From Adlercreutzia muris (GTDB taxonomy: Bacteria; Actinomycetota; Coriobacteriia; Coriobacteriales; Eggerthellaceae), in contig NZ_WAJS01000011.1 of assembly GCF_008831045.1 (NCBI RefSeq), positions 24,407 to 88,406 on the forward strand: DNA of 64,000 nt, given 5' to 3'. A program made the position numbers and the translations under genes. The first letter of the stretch is position 1. The number at the start of each line of letters is the position of its first letter. Under the pieces are notes generated by a model that saw only the letters and a list, made by a program, of their open reading frames with translations, was not told where the DNA came from and did no database searches. Shown piece by piece: positions 39,001 through 51,000 of this stretch.

Positions 39001-42000
39001 TGCGCGTGGTACCGTCGGCCAGCGTCTCGGTGGCGGTGACGTCACCTGCTTCCGCTGCCGGCTCGTCCCAGACGGTCGCTCCCGCTGGGTCGGCCTCCCC
39101 GTCGTCGGCGCTGCCATCGGCGCCGCTGTCGCCCTCCCCCGCCGGGGCCGCCACCTTGCGCGGCACGGCGGTGATGGCGATGGTCTTCACGGCGTTGCCG
39201 GGGCGCCCATCGGCCCGGGCCTCCATGCGGTTCCACGTGGCCGCCTCCAAGAGCCCCTTCGACAGGCTCAGGTACTTCGCATCGAAGGTGCGCTTCACGT
39301 TGGCGTAGTCGTCCGTCTCGGCGGCGGGCACGTCCTCGGAGGGCATGACGCCCACGTTCAGGTAGCTGTCGAACATCTCGTAGTCGCGGTCGTAGATGTT
39401 ATGGTCGGGGGCCCACACCGAGTTCGCATAGGTGTTGGAGGTGACGGTGGTGGGATTGGCGTAGTTGGTATAGGTGAAGCGCCAGCCCGCGCCGTAGTAG
39501 CGCAGGTAGGCCGTCGTGGTGTCGTGCAGCTTGCCGTCGGGCGGGATCGTGCCCACCGACACCCCGTCGTCGGTCAGAGCGCCCATGGGCTTGGCGTTGT
39601 CGGCGAAGTAGGCCTTGGCCACCACCTTCTGGCTGGAAGCCGGCGTATGGGCGAACAGGTCGCCGTAGTCGGTGGAGCGGGTCATCTCGCTGAACGCGTT
39701 CACATCGTACTCGTTATGGTGGCTGCTGTTCTCGGTGCCCTGGTTGTTGCCCTCGTAGAGGTTGTTCCAGTTGGCGTTGCCGTAGGTGGTGCGGAAATCG
39801 GTTTCCATGCGCACGATATCGTAGTAGAAGTCGCGGTACTGGTCCACCGTGGAACCGTCGGCGCCCTCCCAGCCGTGGTTCACGCACCAGGTGTCCTTCA
39901 CGGTGCGCACCTTGTTGGCGTCGGGCGAGTCGATGGTGTAGCCGAAGAAGTCCACGTAAGGCTCGTCGCCCGTGATGCGCTTGTAGTCCTTCAGCGCCGG
40001 GTCCTTCGACTGCTCGCGGGTGAGGTCGTTTTTGTAGTAGCCGTAGTCGATCACCAGGCCCGCCAGGTCGCCGGACACCCACATGGTGCAGTCCAAGAGC
40101 ACATCGCCGTCGGCGGAAATCGCAAGCCCCGGAGCCTCGCCGGCGGCAATGTCCTGCTCTTCCCTCACAATCGGGTTGCCGTCGCCGTCAGTTGCCACAT
40201 TGCCGTTCTCGTCGCGCTCGTAGACAAGGTGCTTTCCCTGGAACCAGGCGCTCACCTGCTCGCCGGTGTAGGTGGTGGTGAACACGGGCGAGGCGGCGGC
40301 CAGGCCGGTGCGGCTGATGGGCGACTGGGGGATGGCGCTGGTGTTGCCGATCCACGAGGCGGCCTTGCCGTCGCGCGCGTACCAGCTCAGGGTGATGGAC
40401 TTGATGGAGCCCTCGCCGCTGACGGGATCCACGCCCGCCTCGAACATGCCCCTGGACAGGGCTAGGCGCGTGGTGCGGAAGCCAACGTTGCCCAGCAGTG
40501 CCGGCGCGTTGGTGTCGGAAAGGGGCAGGATATCGCCCAGGGTCACCTTCGCACCGTGCTCCATGGCGTAACGCGACTTGTTGGACAGCAGGGCGCGGTA
40601 GCCCACGGCCTCATCGCGCCAGTAGGCCCGCGGCTGGCTGTTCCAGTTGTAGCCTGTGATGACGTTGTGGTTGCTCGCGTCCTGGGCGTTGCGCTGGGAG
40701 GTAACCTCCGGCGCGTTGCCCACCAGGGTGCCCACGGTCTGGGTGGGCGAGTTCTTCTTCTCGTACTTGTCCAGGTCGCCGAAGGCCTTGTTGGCCACAT
40801 CGGCGTCCTTGTAGCTGTACAGGGCCACCACCGGGCGCACCGGCGGCAGGGCCACGTTCAGGCGGGCGCTGGCCGTATAGGTGTAGGGGGCGTTGCCGCC
40901 CATGGACGCCGTCTTGGAAAGTGTCGTGGAATTGTAGGCGCCGGCCGAGGCGTTCCAGTAGTAGTTGCGGCCCAAGGTGGTGCCGAAGGTGTTGTAGGCC
41001 GGGGCCGTCCAGTTGCCGGTGCCCGGGGTGGCAGCCTCGCTCACGCTGTAGGTGTAGTTCTGGAACAGCTGGTTGCGCAGGTTCGCATAGGTGGTGAAGT
41101 CGCCGTTAAGGCCGCGGACCTTGAAGGCCGGGTCGCCGTTGATGACCGGCGTGCCGTAGCTCGCGCTCGTGGAGTCGGTGTCGTGCTTGTTGTTGGAGTT
41201 CCACCAGCTGGTGATCCAGTCGGTGCGGAAGGTGGCCCGCAGGTCCCAATTGGTCCAGCGGTAGGTGCCCTCGCCCCAGTACTCCACACAAGCGCCCATG
41301 TCGTTGGTGGTCTGGGCGGCGAAGTCGCGCAGATGCATCTCCAGGTTGCGGTAGTACTCGTGGTTCCACAGGGCGGCCGTGAAGACGACGTCGCCGTCGG
41401 CCTGGCGGTACATGACCACCTCGCCGTCGCTGTCCTTCGCCTCCAGCACATCTCCGTTGAAGGCCACGTTATCGAACAGGTTGCCCTTGCCGCCGGGCAG
41501 GGCCACGGCGTTGTCGAAAGTGACCGCGTCAAGAGCCGCCTGGTTCGCCACCGCGGCGAATGTCCGCAGGTCGGCGCCGTCGATGGTCAGGCTGGCGTCG
41601 GAGGCGGCCGGCTCTTGGGTGGCCGTATCGTAGGGACGCCAGTACAGGGTGAGGTCCTTCACCGTGGAGTGCTCGAACAGGGCCGCTGACAGGGCAACCT
41701 TCTCGGTGTAGTAGTTCACCAGGCCCGCGGGCTTCTTGCCGGCCTTCACCTCCTCGTCGTCCTTGTTGTTCACGAAGGGAATCTTGGACGTGGCGAAGTA
41801 GGCCTTGCGCATGCGGAAGTGGCCGTCGGCGCCCGTGAGGTTCGTGCCCTCCTTCTGGGCGAAGTCGGTCATGGCCTTGTCGGTGGCGCTGTTGTTGGAC
41901 AGGGTGAAGCGGAAGCCGCTTCCCTCCTCCTCGTAGTAGCCGTTGGTATAACCGCTCGTGGTGCCGTTCACGAAGTTGCTCGTGGTCTCGGTGAGCTTGA

Positions 42001-45000
42001 GCGAGCCGCCGAGGGCCGTCTCCTGGGCCGTGCCGTCGGTGTGGTCGTCGTAGCCCGCCGAGGCGGTGGCGTCCTCGGAGCGCATGAAGGTCTCAGCCTT
42101 GATGCGCTCGTCCACCTCGTAGGGGCGTCCCATGAGCCAGGCCGTGGCCGCGCCGTTGTGGTAGGCGTTGGCACCCTTCCAGTAGGGGTTCCAGCTGGCC
42201 ACGCAGCGCTTGAACTGCGGCATGTAGGAGTTGTAGCGGCTCGTGATGGCGCTGTAGTTGCCGGCGTTGGCCACGCACCAGTTGTGGGCCGCGGAGCCGG
42301 GCCAGGTCATGCACTGCACGTAGTCGCCCACGCGGGTGTAGCCGTTGCCGTAGGCCGAGGGGTTGCGGGAGTTCCAGGCCCACACGTTGGGCCAGCTGCC
42401 CCAGGCGTAGCCGCCCTTGTTGGTGCCGTAGGGGCGGGTGGGCTCGTCGCGGTCGTAGTGCCAGCCCTGGTAGTCGTAGGTGCAGCCGAACCAGGAGGAC
42501 AGGGGCATGTCGCGCACGTTGTTGGCCTCGCCCCACAGATCGACGAAGGCGTCGTAGGTCTTGGTGGTGCTGTCGGCGGCCAGGCCCGTGTTCGGGTCCA
42601 CGGAGTTGAAGCGCACCACCACGTTCAGCACGTAGCCCTGCTTCCACTCGTCCCAGGGAATGATGAGGGAGCCGTCGGAATCGTAGGCCTTCGTGGCCTT
42701 GGTCGCGTCGTAGGCGGGGTTGCCCACGGCGTTGCCGGCGGAATCCACCTCGCCGCGCAGGTAGGCGTAGGGCAGAATCACGCGAGTCTTGGCCGGGGCC
42801 GCCGCCAGGGGCAGCTTGGTGGCCGTCGGCTCGTAGAAGGTAACTTCCACCTCCTTGATGTCGGAGCTTGCGCGCAGAGCCTTCGAGATCATGATGTTCT
42901 TGGTCTGGAAGCCGCGCACGGCGTTCTCGTAGTCCTCCACATCATCGGTGCCGGGCACCAGCTCCCAGGACACTTCTGTGCCCTGGGGCTTGATGCGGCC
43001 GTAGGTGACGCTGGAGTCCGTGGAGTTCACCCAGTACTTGGTGCCCTCGGTGCCGATCTGCAGCTCGCTCTCGAACATGGTGCGGGCGCCGTTGGACACG
43101 TTGAAGCGGTAGGCCGCGCCGTCCTCGCCCCACCAGGCCTTGGTCTGGCTGCTCATGCCCGTGATGTTGGTGGTGGCGGCCATGGCGGCCACGGACCGCT
43201 TGGCTGCCGCGTCGTAGGCCTCCCCCGCTGCGGGTTCAACGGCCTTGAAGTAGGTGTGGGCCTCCAGGCCGATGTTGGGCTGGCCGCCGATGGCGTACAG
43301 GTTCGCCCTGTCCCGGGCGAAGGTGCGCACGCCGTCGGAGTTCACGCCGTCGTTGGCACCGGTGGCGCCGTTGCTGGAACCGGAGATGTGGGACCAGTCG
43401 GCATCCGGGTACAGGGCCTTGAACTCGGAGTCGGCGTCCACGACCACGTAGTAGTTGCCCACGTAGGCGTAGCGGCCGAGGAACTGCTTATCGATGCGCG
43501 ACGAGCTCGTGCCCGGGTTACCGCCGCCCCAGCAGCCCCAGCCGTGGGTCTGGCCCACGTGCACCACGTTGTAGGAATCGCCGTAGGCGTAGACATCGTC
43601 GGACTCGGCATAGTAGGGGTCGGTGGCGTTGTTCACGTTCGGCGAGTCGATGCCGTAGCCGAACAAGTCCACGTAGGCGTTATCGGTCACGGTCAGGTGC
43701 GCGTCCACCTTCTTGAACGTCACCTCGAAGTAGAAGGCGTCGTTGCCGAACCAGCCCTCGGTGGCCGGGATGTTGATGTTCTCGCCGTCCCATGCGCCGT
43801 CGGCCTTGACCCCCATCCACTTCTGCTGGATCTGCTCCCAGGTCCACGTGCTCTTCACGGCACCCGCCGTGCCCACCACATGCGAGCCGCCCGAGGTGTA
43901 CTTGGTAAAGGCCGGCACCGAGTGAATGGTGACCGACTCGATCTCGGAGGAGGCGATAAGCCCGGCCGAAAGGGTCAGGTAGGTGGTGTGGTAACCGAGG
44001 TTCTTGTCCAGGGCCTCGCCGGGCTTGTCGCCCTTCTTGTGGCCGTCGCCGTCAGAGCCCCATTCTGCCTGGTCCCAGCGGGGAGTCAGGTTGCCGATGG
44101 TCAGCTTTGCGCCGGTGTACATGGCGTGGTCGGCGTCGTTGGTGACCACGGCGCGGTAACCGGCGTTCTCCTCGTTGCGATAGGCCGTGGGCTTCTCGTC
44201 GCGCACCTCGGAGGAGGTAATGGGGTACTGCTTGTAGTAGTTACCGCCGCCCTCGGCCGTGAAGCCCTGCTGCTCGCGATAGGTGCCCGAGTTCCACAGG
44301 GTGGTCTTGTTCATGTGAATGGTGCTGATGCCGCCGTAGGTGTTCGGCTGCCCCGGCACGATGGTCACGTTGTCGTCGTCGCCGGCGGCCTCTACGCCCT
44401 GCTTGGCGCCATAGGCACCCATGTTCATAGTCGGGCGGATGGGCGGCAGCACGCTCGTGAGGGCTACGGCACTCGTCCAAGAGCGGGTCCACTCATCGAT
44501 GGCCTGCTTGGTCTTGAACGTGGAGTTCATCTGGAAGGTGCCCAGGTTGCTCGTGCGGCCCCGCAGCTCTACGTAGGCGTTGGTGGCCTCGTTCACCCAC
44601 TTGTTGAAGGAGCCGTAGTCCAGCTCCACCGACACGAGGTAGCCGCGGTCCCACAGATCCCAGTCGATGACCCAGTTGCCGTCCTCATAGCGCACCACCG
44701 ACTTGGACACAGTGGCGCCGCTCTCGTCGGTCACGTCCTTGGTGAACCAATCGGGCACGGCCACGGTACCCGAGGCGAAGGTGCCCTCGGTGTAGCCCTT
44801 CCAGTTGGCATCGCCCGGCTTGGTCACCGTGATGCGGGCCTGGTAGATGTACTCCACCAGCTCGTGGAGGCTGATCTCCTTGAGGGTGCCCTTGCCGCCG
44901 TCGGTGATGTCGTAGTAGGTGATCTTCGCATCGATCATCTGACCAGCGTGGGAGGCCTGCTTCTCCCCCTCTTCCACGTTGCCCTTCTTGAACAGCTCCG

Positions 45001-48000
45001 GGGACAGGGTGATGCTGTGGGTCTCGAAGTCCACGAGCTTGTTCGCGTCGGCGGGGTTGCTCGGGTTCTTCAGCACATCGGCCGGCAGGGGCTCCACGGT
45101 GAAGCGGGCGCCCTGGGCGATGGCGTACTTGGTGTCGTTGGCCACGTTGATGCGGTAGCCGGAATCCTCGTAGTCGTAGTAGGCCTTGCGCTTGGGCACG
45201 TCCACCCGGTCGCTGGTACCGGGCTTGGTGGCCCAAATCTCGTCCTTACCGGTGGTGGACTTGATGCGCAGGCCGGCGCGGTGGCCCAGAAGCGGGTTGG
45301 AGTATCCCTCCGAGGCGTTGTTGGGGCCTAGGTAATCGGTATTGTCGTCCTTTGCGTCCTCGCCGCGCATATCGGAGAAGGCCTTCACGATGGGAGTGCC
45401 GTCCGCGGGGTACGGGGCGCCGTTGAGCACGCCCTCGGAATCCACGGCCGTGTCCCACTTGGGGTTCTCGTAGTTGGTGGAGAAGATGCCGCCGATCTCC
45501 ATCTCGGCCTTGTTCACCACGGTGCCGTAGATGTCCAGGTAGCCGCCATCGTTCAAGGTCAGGCCGCTGCCGAAGTGCACGAACTCCTGCTCCAGGCCGC
45601 GCAGGTAGTAGTTGCCGGCCTTCCAGGGAGCGCAGTCGGCCAGGGTCACCACAATGGTGCCGTCGTCGGCCAGAGACAGGCCGTAGGTAGACACCTTGGC
45701 GTCGTGGGCCTTGTGCAGCTCGGCATCCACGGTGGCGTCATCGGCACCGGCGAAGGAGGGGTTGGCAATGCGGAAGGCATCGCGGTCCTCCTCGGTGAAC
45801 AGGCCGAGCAGGGCCCGGAAGGCGATGCCGGGCACCGTCAGGGTCGTCGGTGTCTGGAGGTTCGAGGTGTTGGTGGCGTCGAAGACCTCCAGGGTCAGCG
45901 TGTCGGGAATGCCGCCGCGGCGCACGTTCTTCTCCACGGCCACGGCATCGGGGCAGTCGGCCGTGTGCACGTGGGCCATGCTGCAGGTGTTCGACTCGTA
46001 CACGGTCATGAGCTTGGTCTGCCACAGGGCCGGGGAAATGGCGATGTGGGAGGCCTCGAAGTCGGTGTGCCCCTCGGTGATGTAGGGGATCTTCTTGTCC
46101 ACGGTCTCGGTGGAGTCCGTGGGCGCGCCGGCGCCCATGCTGTCCTTCAGCACCACGCCTGCCTTGATGACGGCGTTGCCGATATCGTAGGCCGAATCGT
46201 TGGCCACGGTGATGCGCCAGCCGCTGCCCGGGTCGCCGATGTAGCCCTCGAAGAGCTTGTCGTGGCCGGCGTCGTCTTTCTCCACCACAGGCGTCAGCAG
46301 GCTCATGTCGGTAACCGGGTAGCTGTCGCCCACGAACTCGGTGACGTTGTAGGCGAACAAGTCGCCGCGCCTCACGCCGGTCACGGTGTTGCCGTCGGCA
46401 TCGGTGCCGCGGTGGTAGATGTTCTTGTTGCCGTCGCGGTGGTAGGACAGCACGCCCACGGCCGGGTCGATGTCCACGGTGCGCTCCACCTGCTCGGTAA
46501 CGGTATAGGTGAACCAGCCGTCGGCCACGTATCCGCGGTGGCCGTCCGGGTTCTCGTACTCGTCCACCTCCACTTTCACGATGGTGACATCACCGGTCAC
46601 CGGATCGCGCTGCTCCTGGTCCACCATGACCTTGTTGCCCGTGGGCGTAAAGGCGGTGGTGTAGGGCTTGCTGTGCTCCTTGCCCTCGGTATCCTTATAC
46701 TTGAACAGGTCGCCCACCACGATGCCCTCGTTGCCGGAGCGGTCGGTGTACAGGTCGTTGCCTTCTGCGTCCTTCTTGACCCTCACCTCTACTTCCAGCT
46801 TGTCGTTCTCGCCCGCGCCGAAGATGAACCAGCCGTCGGCGATGTAGCCGGTCTTGCCGGCGTTATCGGTGTAGAGCGGGTTGCCGTCATCGTCGATCGT
46901 GCCCGTGGAGACCAGCTTCTTGCCGCCGGCCCACTGCTCGGTCACCAGGTCGAAGAGGTAGTCCTCTGTCACCTCGCGGCTCTGGGGCTCCTCGTAGACG
47001 AACTTGTCGTCCCGCAGGATGCCGGTGTGGGTGCCGTCGGAATAGCGCTTCGATCCCGTGAGGGACTCCACCTCGAAGATGGGCACCACGCGGGTCTGCA
47101 CCTCGCCGTTGGCATCCTCGTAGGTGAACACGCCGCCATCGAGCACGCCGCGCACGCCGTCCTTGTCGGTGTAGAAGGGCAGCATGGTGGCCGCGTCGAA
47201 GGGCTTGGTCTGCTCGGTGGTCACCGTGGAGCCGTAGCTGAACACCTTGTCCTTCACAATGCCCTTGTTGCCCGAGGCGTCGGTATAGTAGATGTTGCCG
47301 TCGTTGTCGCGCTCGTACTCCAGGTTGCCCACGAAGGCGTTCGGATCACCGGGCACCTTGCTCTCGCGCATGCCCGTGGTGGTCACGGCCAAGTGGTAGG
47401 GGGCCTTGCGGGACGTGAAGGAGGCCGTGGCCTTGGCCAGCACGTTGCGGCCCTCCATGGCGGCGGCCAGCTGCTCGTAGTTGGTGGTCAAGGTGCCGGT
47501 CATCTCCATGGTGGCCAAGTCCTCGGCCGAGCCCTGCACCTCCACGTACATCTTGCTCGTGCCGATCTCGCTCTTGCCCTTCAGCTCCTCGAAGGACAGG
47601 GTCATGGACACGAAGTAGCCGGCACCGAACAGCGCATCGCTCCAGTCCTCGGGAATGAGCACAACGCCGTTCTTGGTCCAGGTGGCGATGTCGTCGGGCT
47701 CCTGATCGGCGATGACGTTGCCCTTGATGTCGACGAACTTGCCGTCGGCGTTCTTCTTCCACACCTCCTGGCCGCCCACGGTGTAGGCAGCACGGGCCCG
47801 CAAGAGCTCGCGCAGGTCGCGCTCTCCCTGGGCCGTGTCGGGGTTCAGGGTGTACACGGCGTGCTTGTTCGTGTACAGGGCCCCGTCCTTCACGCGATAG
47901 GTGATGTCGATCTTGTTCAGGATGCCGTTATCGAGCAGGCCCTGGTTGATGCCAACGCGCTCCGTGGTGAAGCCGGCGGCCTCGGCCGCGCCGTAGGTGT

Positions 48001-51000
48001 TGCCCACGGTGAAGGAGGCGGGCTCCATCTTCGACATGGAGTTGTTGCTCACCTGGAAGCGCCAGCCCGACCCGGTGCGGGACAGGATGGGCTGCTTGTT
48101 CACATCGTTGGGGCCGATGGCCGACTTCTCGTCGTAGAGCTTCGCGGCCATGGACACGGCCGTAGCGCTCACCTGGGGCGTCGGCGAGAGGGCCGAGGTG
48201 AAGGTGGCCTGGGAGCGATCGGAGACCTCCACCGAGGAGGCGTACTTCTGGGCCGCCTGGTTCCAGGTGCGCTTGCCGTACTGCACCTCCACCGCGTTGC
48301 GGTAGTCGGCCAAGGGCAGCGTCATGGTGCCGGTGACGCGCACGGTCACGGGCAGCACGATGTTGGCCGCCACGGGAGATTCCATGACCATGCGGATGCC
48401 GCCGGTGAAGTTCTTCAGGTCGGTCTTGTCCGTGACGGACAGATCGGTGAGCCCGGGGATGGGGCTGATCTGGCGAGCGGCCAGCATAGACGCGATGGAG
48501 GTGGCCTTGTCCTCGCCGCCGAGGCGGTAGATGTGGCGGTAGCGGGTAACCGGCTCGCCCTCCTCGTCGGTGCCGGCGTCGTAGGACTCGGTACGCACGT
48601 ATTCGGGGGTGCCGATGTTCACCCAGTAGTAGTCGTCCTCCTCGTTGGCGCTCTCGTCGCCGGGGTCCTTCTCGGCGGGCACGGCCACCTCGAACTGCAC
48701 GACAGCGCTGTTGCCCCAGTTCGTGTTGTCGAAGCCGTCCAGGAAGTGGCTCTCGTCGGTATCGAAGTAGCGGGAGAGCGGCTCCATGTCGCTATGGTAG
48801 TCGTTGTCGCCGGTGCCCATGGTGCGGGCCGAGTCGATCTCGAACTCCAGGTTGTAGAGGCGGAAGTAGTCTGGCAAGGTGTCCATGACGGCCGGGCCGT
48901 GGGGCTTGCCGGCATCCTCAGGACGCTCAGCGCCGCCGATGCTGCCCACGTTCTCGCCGTAGAGGGGCATGTTGCCCTGGGAGGTGAAGTTGCCGATCTC
49001 GTAGGTGACCGGGTAGCCCAGGTAGCTGTACTTGGTGGAGAGCACCTTCTCGGCCTGCGGGCGCACGGAGGGATTGGCGGTAGAGCCGGTGTACTTGTTC
49101 ACCGCCAGCTTCTCGCCGGTCAGGCTCGCCTCGGGAATGCCGAAGGGGTAGGCGAACTTCGACACGGCGTCGGACCAGGAGTAGTCGCGGCTCGGCGCAT
49201 CCACGCCGCTTCCCAAGTGGCCGAAGTAGATGGTGGTCTTGGGGCCGAAGTCCACATAGTGGCCGCGGCCCATGCCGCCATCGGTCTCGGGGATGTTGGT
49301 GGTGTAGGGCACGGCCACGATGAAGGAGTACTGGCCGCGGGCCCCCTCCTTCTCCGGAACGCGGCTGTTCGGGTACAGCAGGCCCCCGTCGGCATCGATG
49401 ACTGTGAAGTTCACGTAGCCCGGCTGGTCGTTCTGGCGATAGGGAATGGAGTGCGTGGTCACCACGGGGTTGTCGTCGTCATCGAAGGTGCCGTCGATGT
49501 TGTACTCGTCGTCGCGGCTGTCGTCGATCTCGTAGCGCGAGGTCGTGACGCCCTCGCTGTTCACCTCGGACTTCCACGTCTTCAGACGCTCGGCGGCACG
49601 GGTCATGATCTGGTCCAAGTTGCTGAACAGCGTCTTATCCAGATCCTCGTAGTCCTGCTCCAGCCAGTCGGTGGTGTTGTAGATGAGCACGCCGCCCTTG
49701 TTCGGCACGCCGACGTACTGGAGGTTCTGGGTATCCCGCGGGCTCGTGAGCGGCTGCGCTGCCCGGGCCAGGGAGGGATCCTTGTCCTTCTCCGAGATGA
49801 GCTCGTTGGGATACAGCGTGTTGAACACCGCGCCGTCGGGGCGCTTGCTCGTGGCGGGGTCGTAGAGCCACTGCATGTGGTCCCGCTTCGTCAGGCCGGT
49901 GTTGTTGTTGTGCTCGGTGTTGTGCACGCGGATGAAGTACTCCAAGGCGTCGATCTCGGCGGTGCCCGTGGAGGTGTTGGTGGTGGTCACCTTGTACACC
50001 ATGTAGTTGTAGCGGTCGTAGAGCACGTTGTTGGAGATGGGCTCGTAGGTGGTCTCCCACGTGAGGTTCGTCTTCAACAGGTTGATCTTGCGCACGGTAC
50101 CGCCGTAGCCCACGCCCATCTGGGCGGTGAAGGTGCCGAACTTGCCGTTCTTCGGGTCGGTTCCCGGCGGGTAGAAGTACTTCTCGCCGGAGGGCTGCAC
50201 GTCGGTGAACACGTGGGCGCGACCGCCGTACTCGATGGTGCCGCCGGCGTTCTCGGGAATGTCGCCGATCATGTTCACGTTCACGTTGGGGGCGCGGGAG
50301 AGGTGGCCGCCCACGGGGAGCTTCTGGTCGTAGCCGGTGGGGTTGTACACGTTGTTCTCGCCGTGCCACACGAAGATGAGCTCTCCGGTGAAGCCGTAGC
50401 TGAAGTTCAGGCCTTCCAGCTGCGGGTAGTCCTTGATGATGTCGTTCAGGTCATCCTGGGCCAGGGTGGCGATGTACTTGTCGAGGCAGACGCGCACGTC
50501 CTTGCCGCCGTCGGTGGTGGCGCCGGGCACGCGCAGATACACCGACCAGTTGTTCAGCATGGAGGTGCGGTTCGTGCCGAAGTCCACGGAGATGAAGGGG
50601 TAGTTGGTCTTGTCGGCGGGGTTGCCGTCCTTGTCGTAGCCGCCGCGGGACCAGGTGCCGTCGTCGTTCTTGTCGCCGCGCCAGTCGGTGTAGTTGTAGG
50701 TGGACATAAGGCCGCCGGCCTCGTTCTTGATGAGGTAGGGCACGCGCAGCTCGAACTCGGTGCCCATCTCCTGGTAGCCCTCGGCATCCTTCTGGTAGTT
50801 GTAGTCCTTGAGCTTCCAGTAGTTCTGCTCGTCGGCCGACAGCGTGGAGATGTCCTCGGGGAAGGTGGCGTCCGAGCGCAGGTAGGTGCGCTTGTCCACG
50901 GTCTCGGCACTCGCCACGGCCTCGGCCGCCGACGCGAACTTGGTGGCAGCCGTGGTGCTCGGCGTGTAGACGAGGTTGTTGTTGTCGTCGTATTCGTAGG

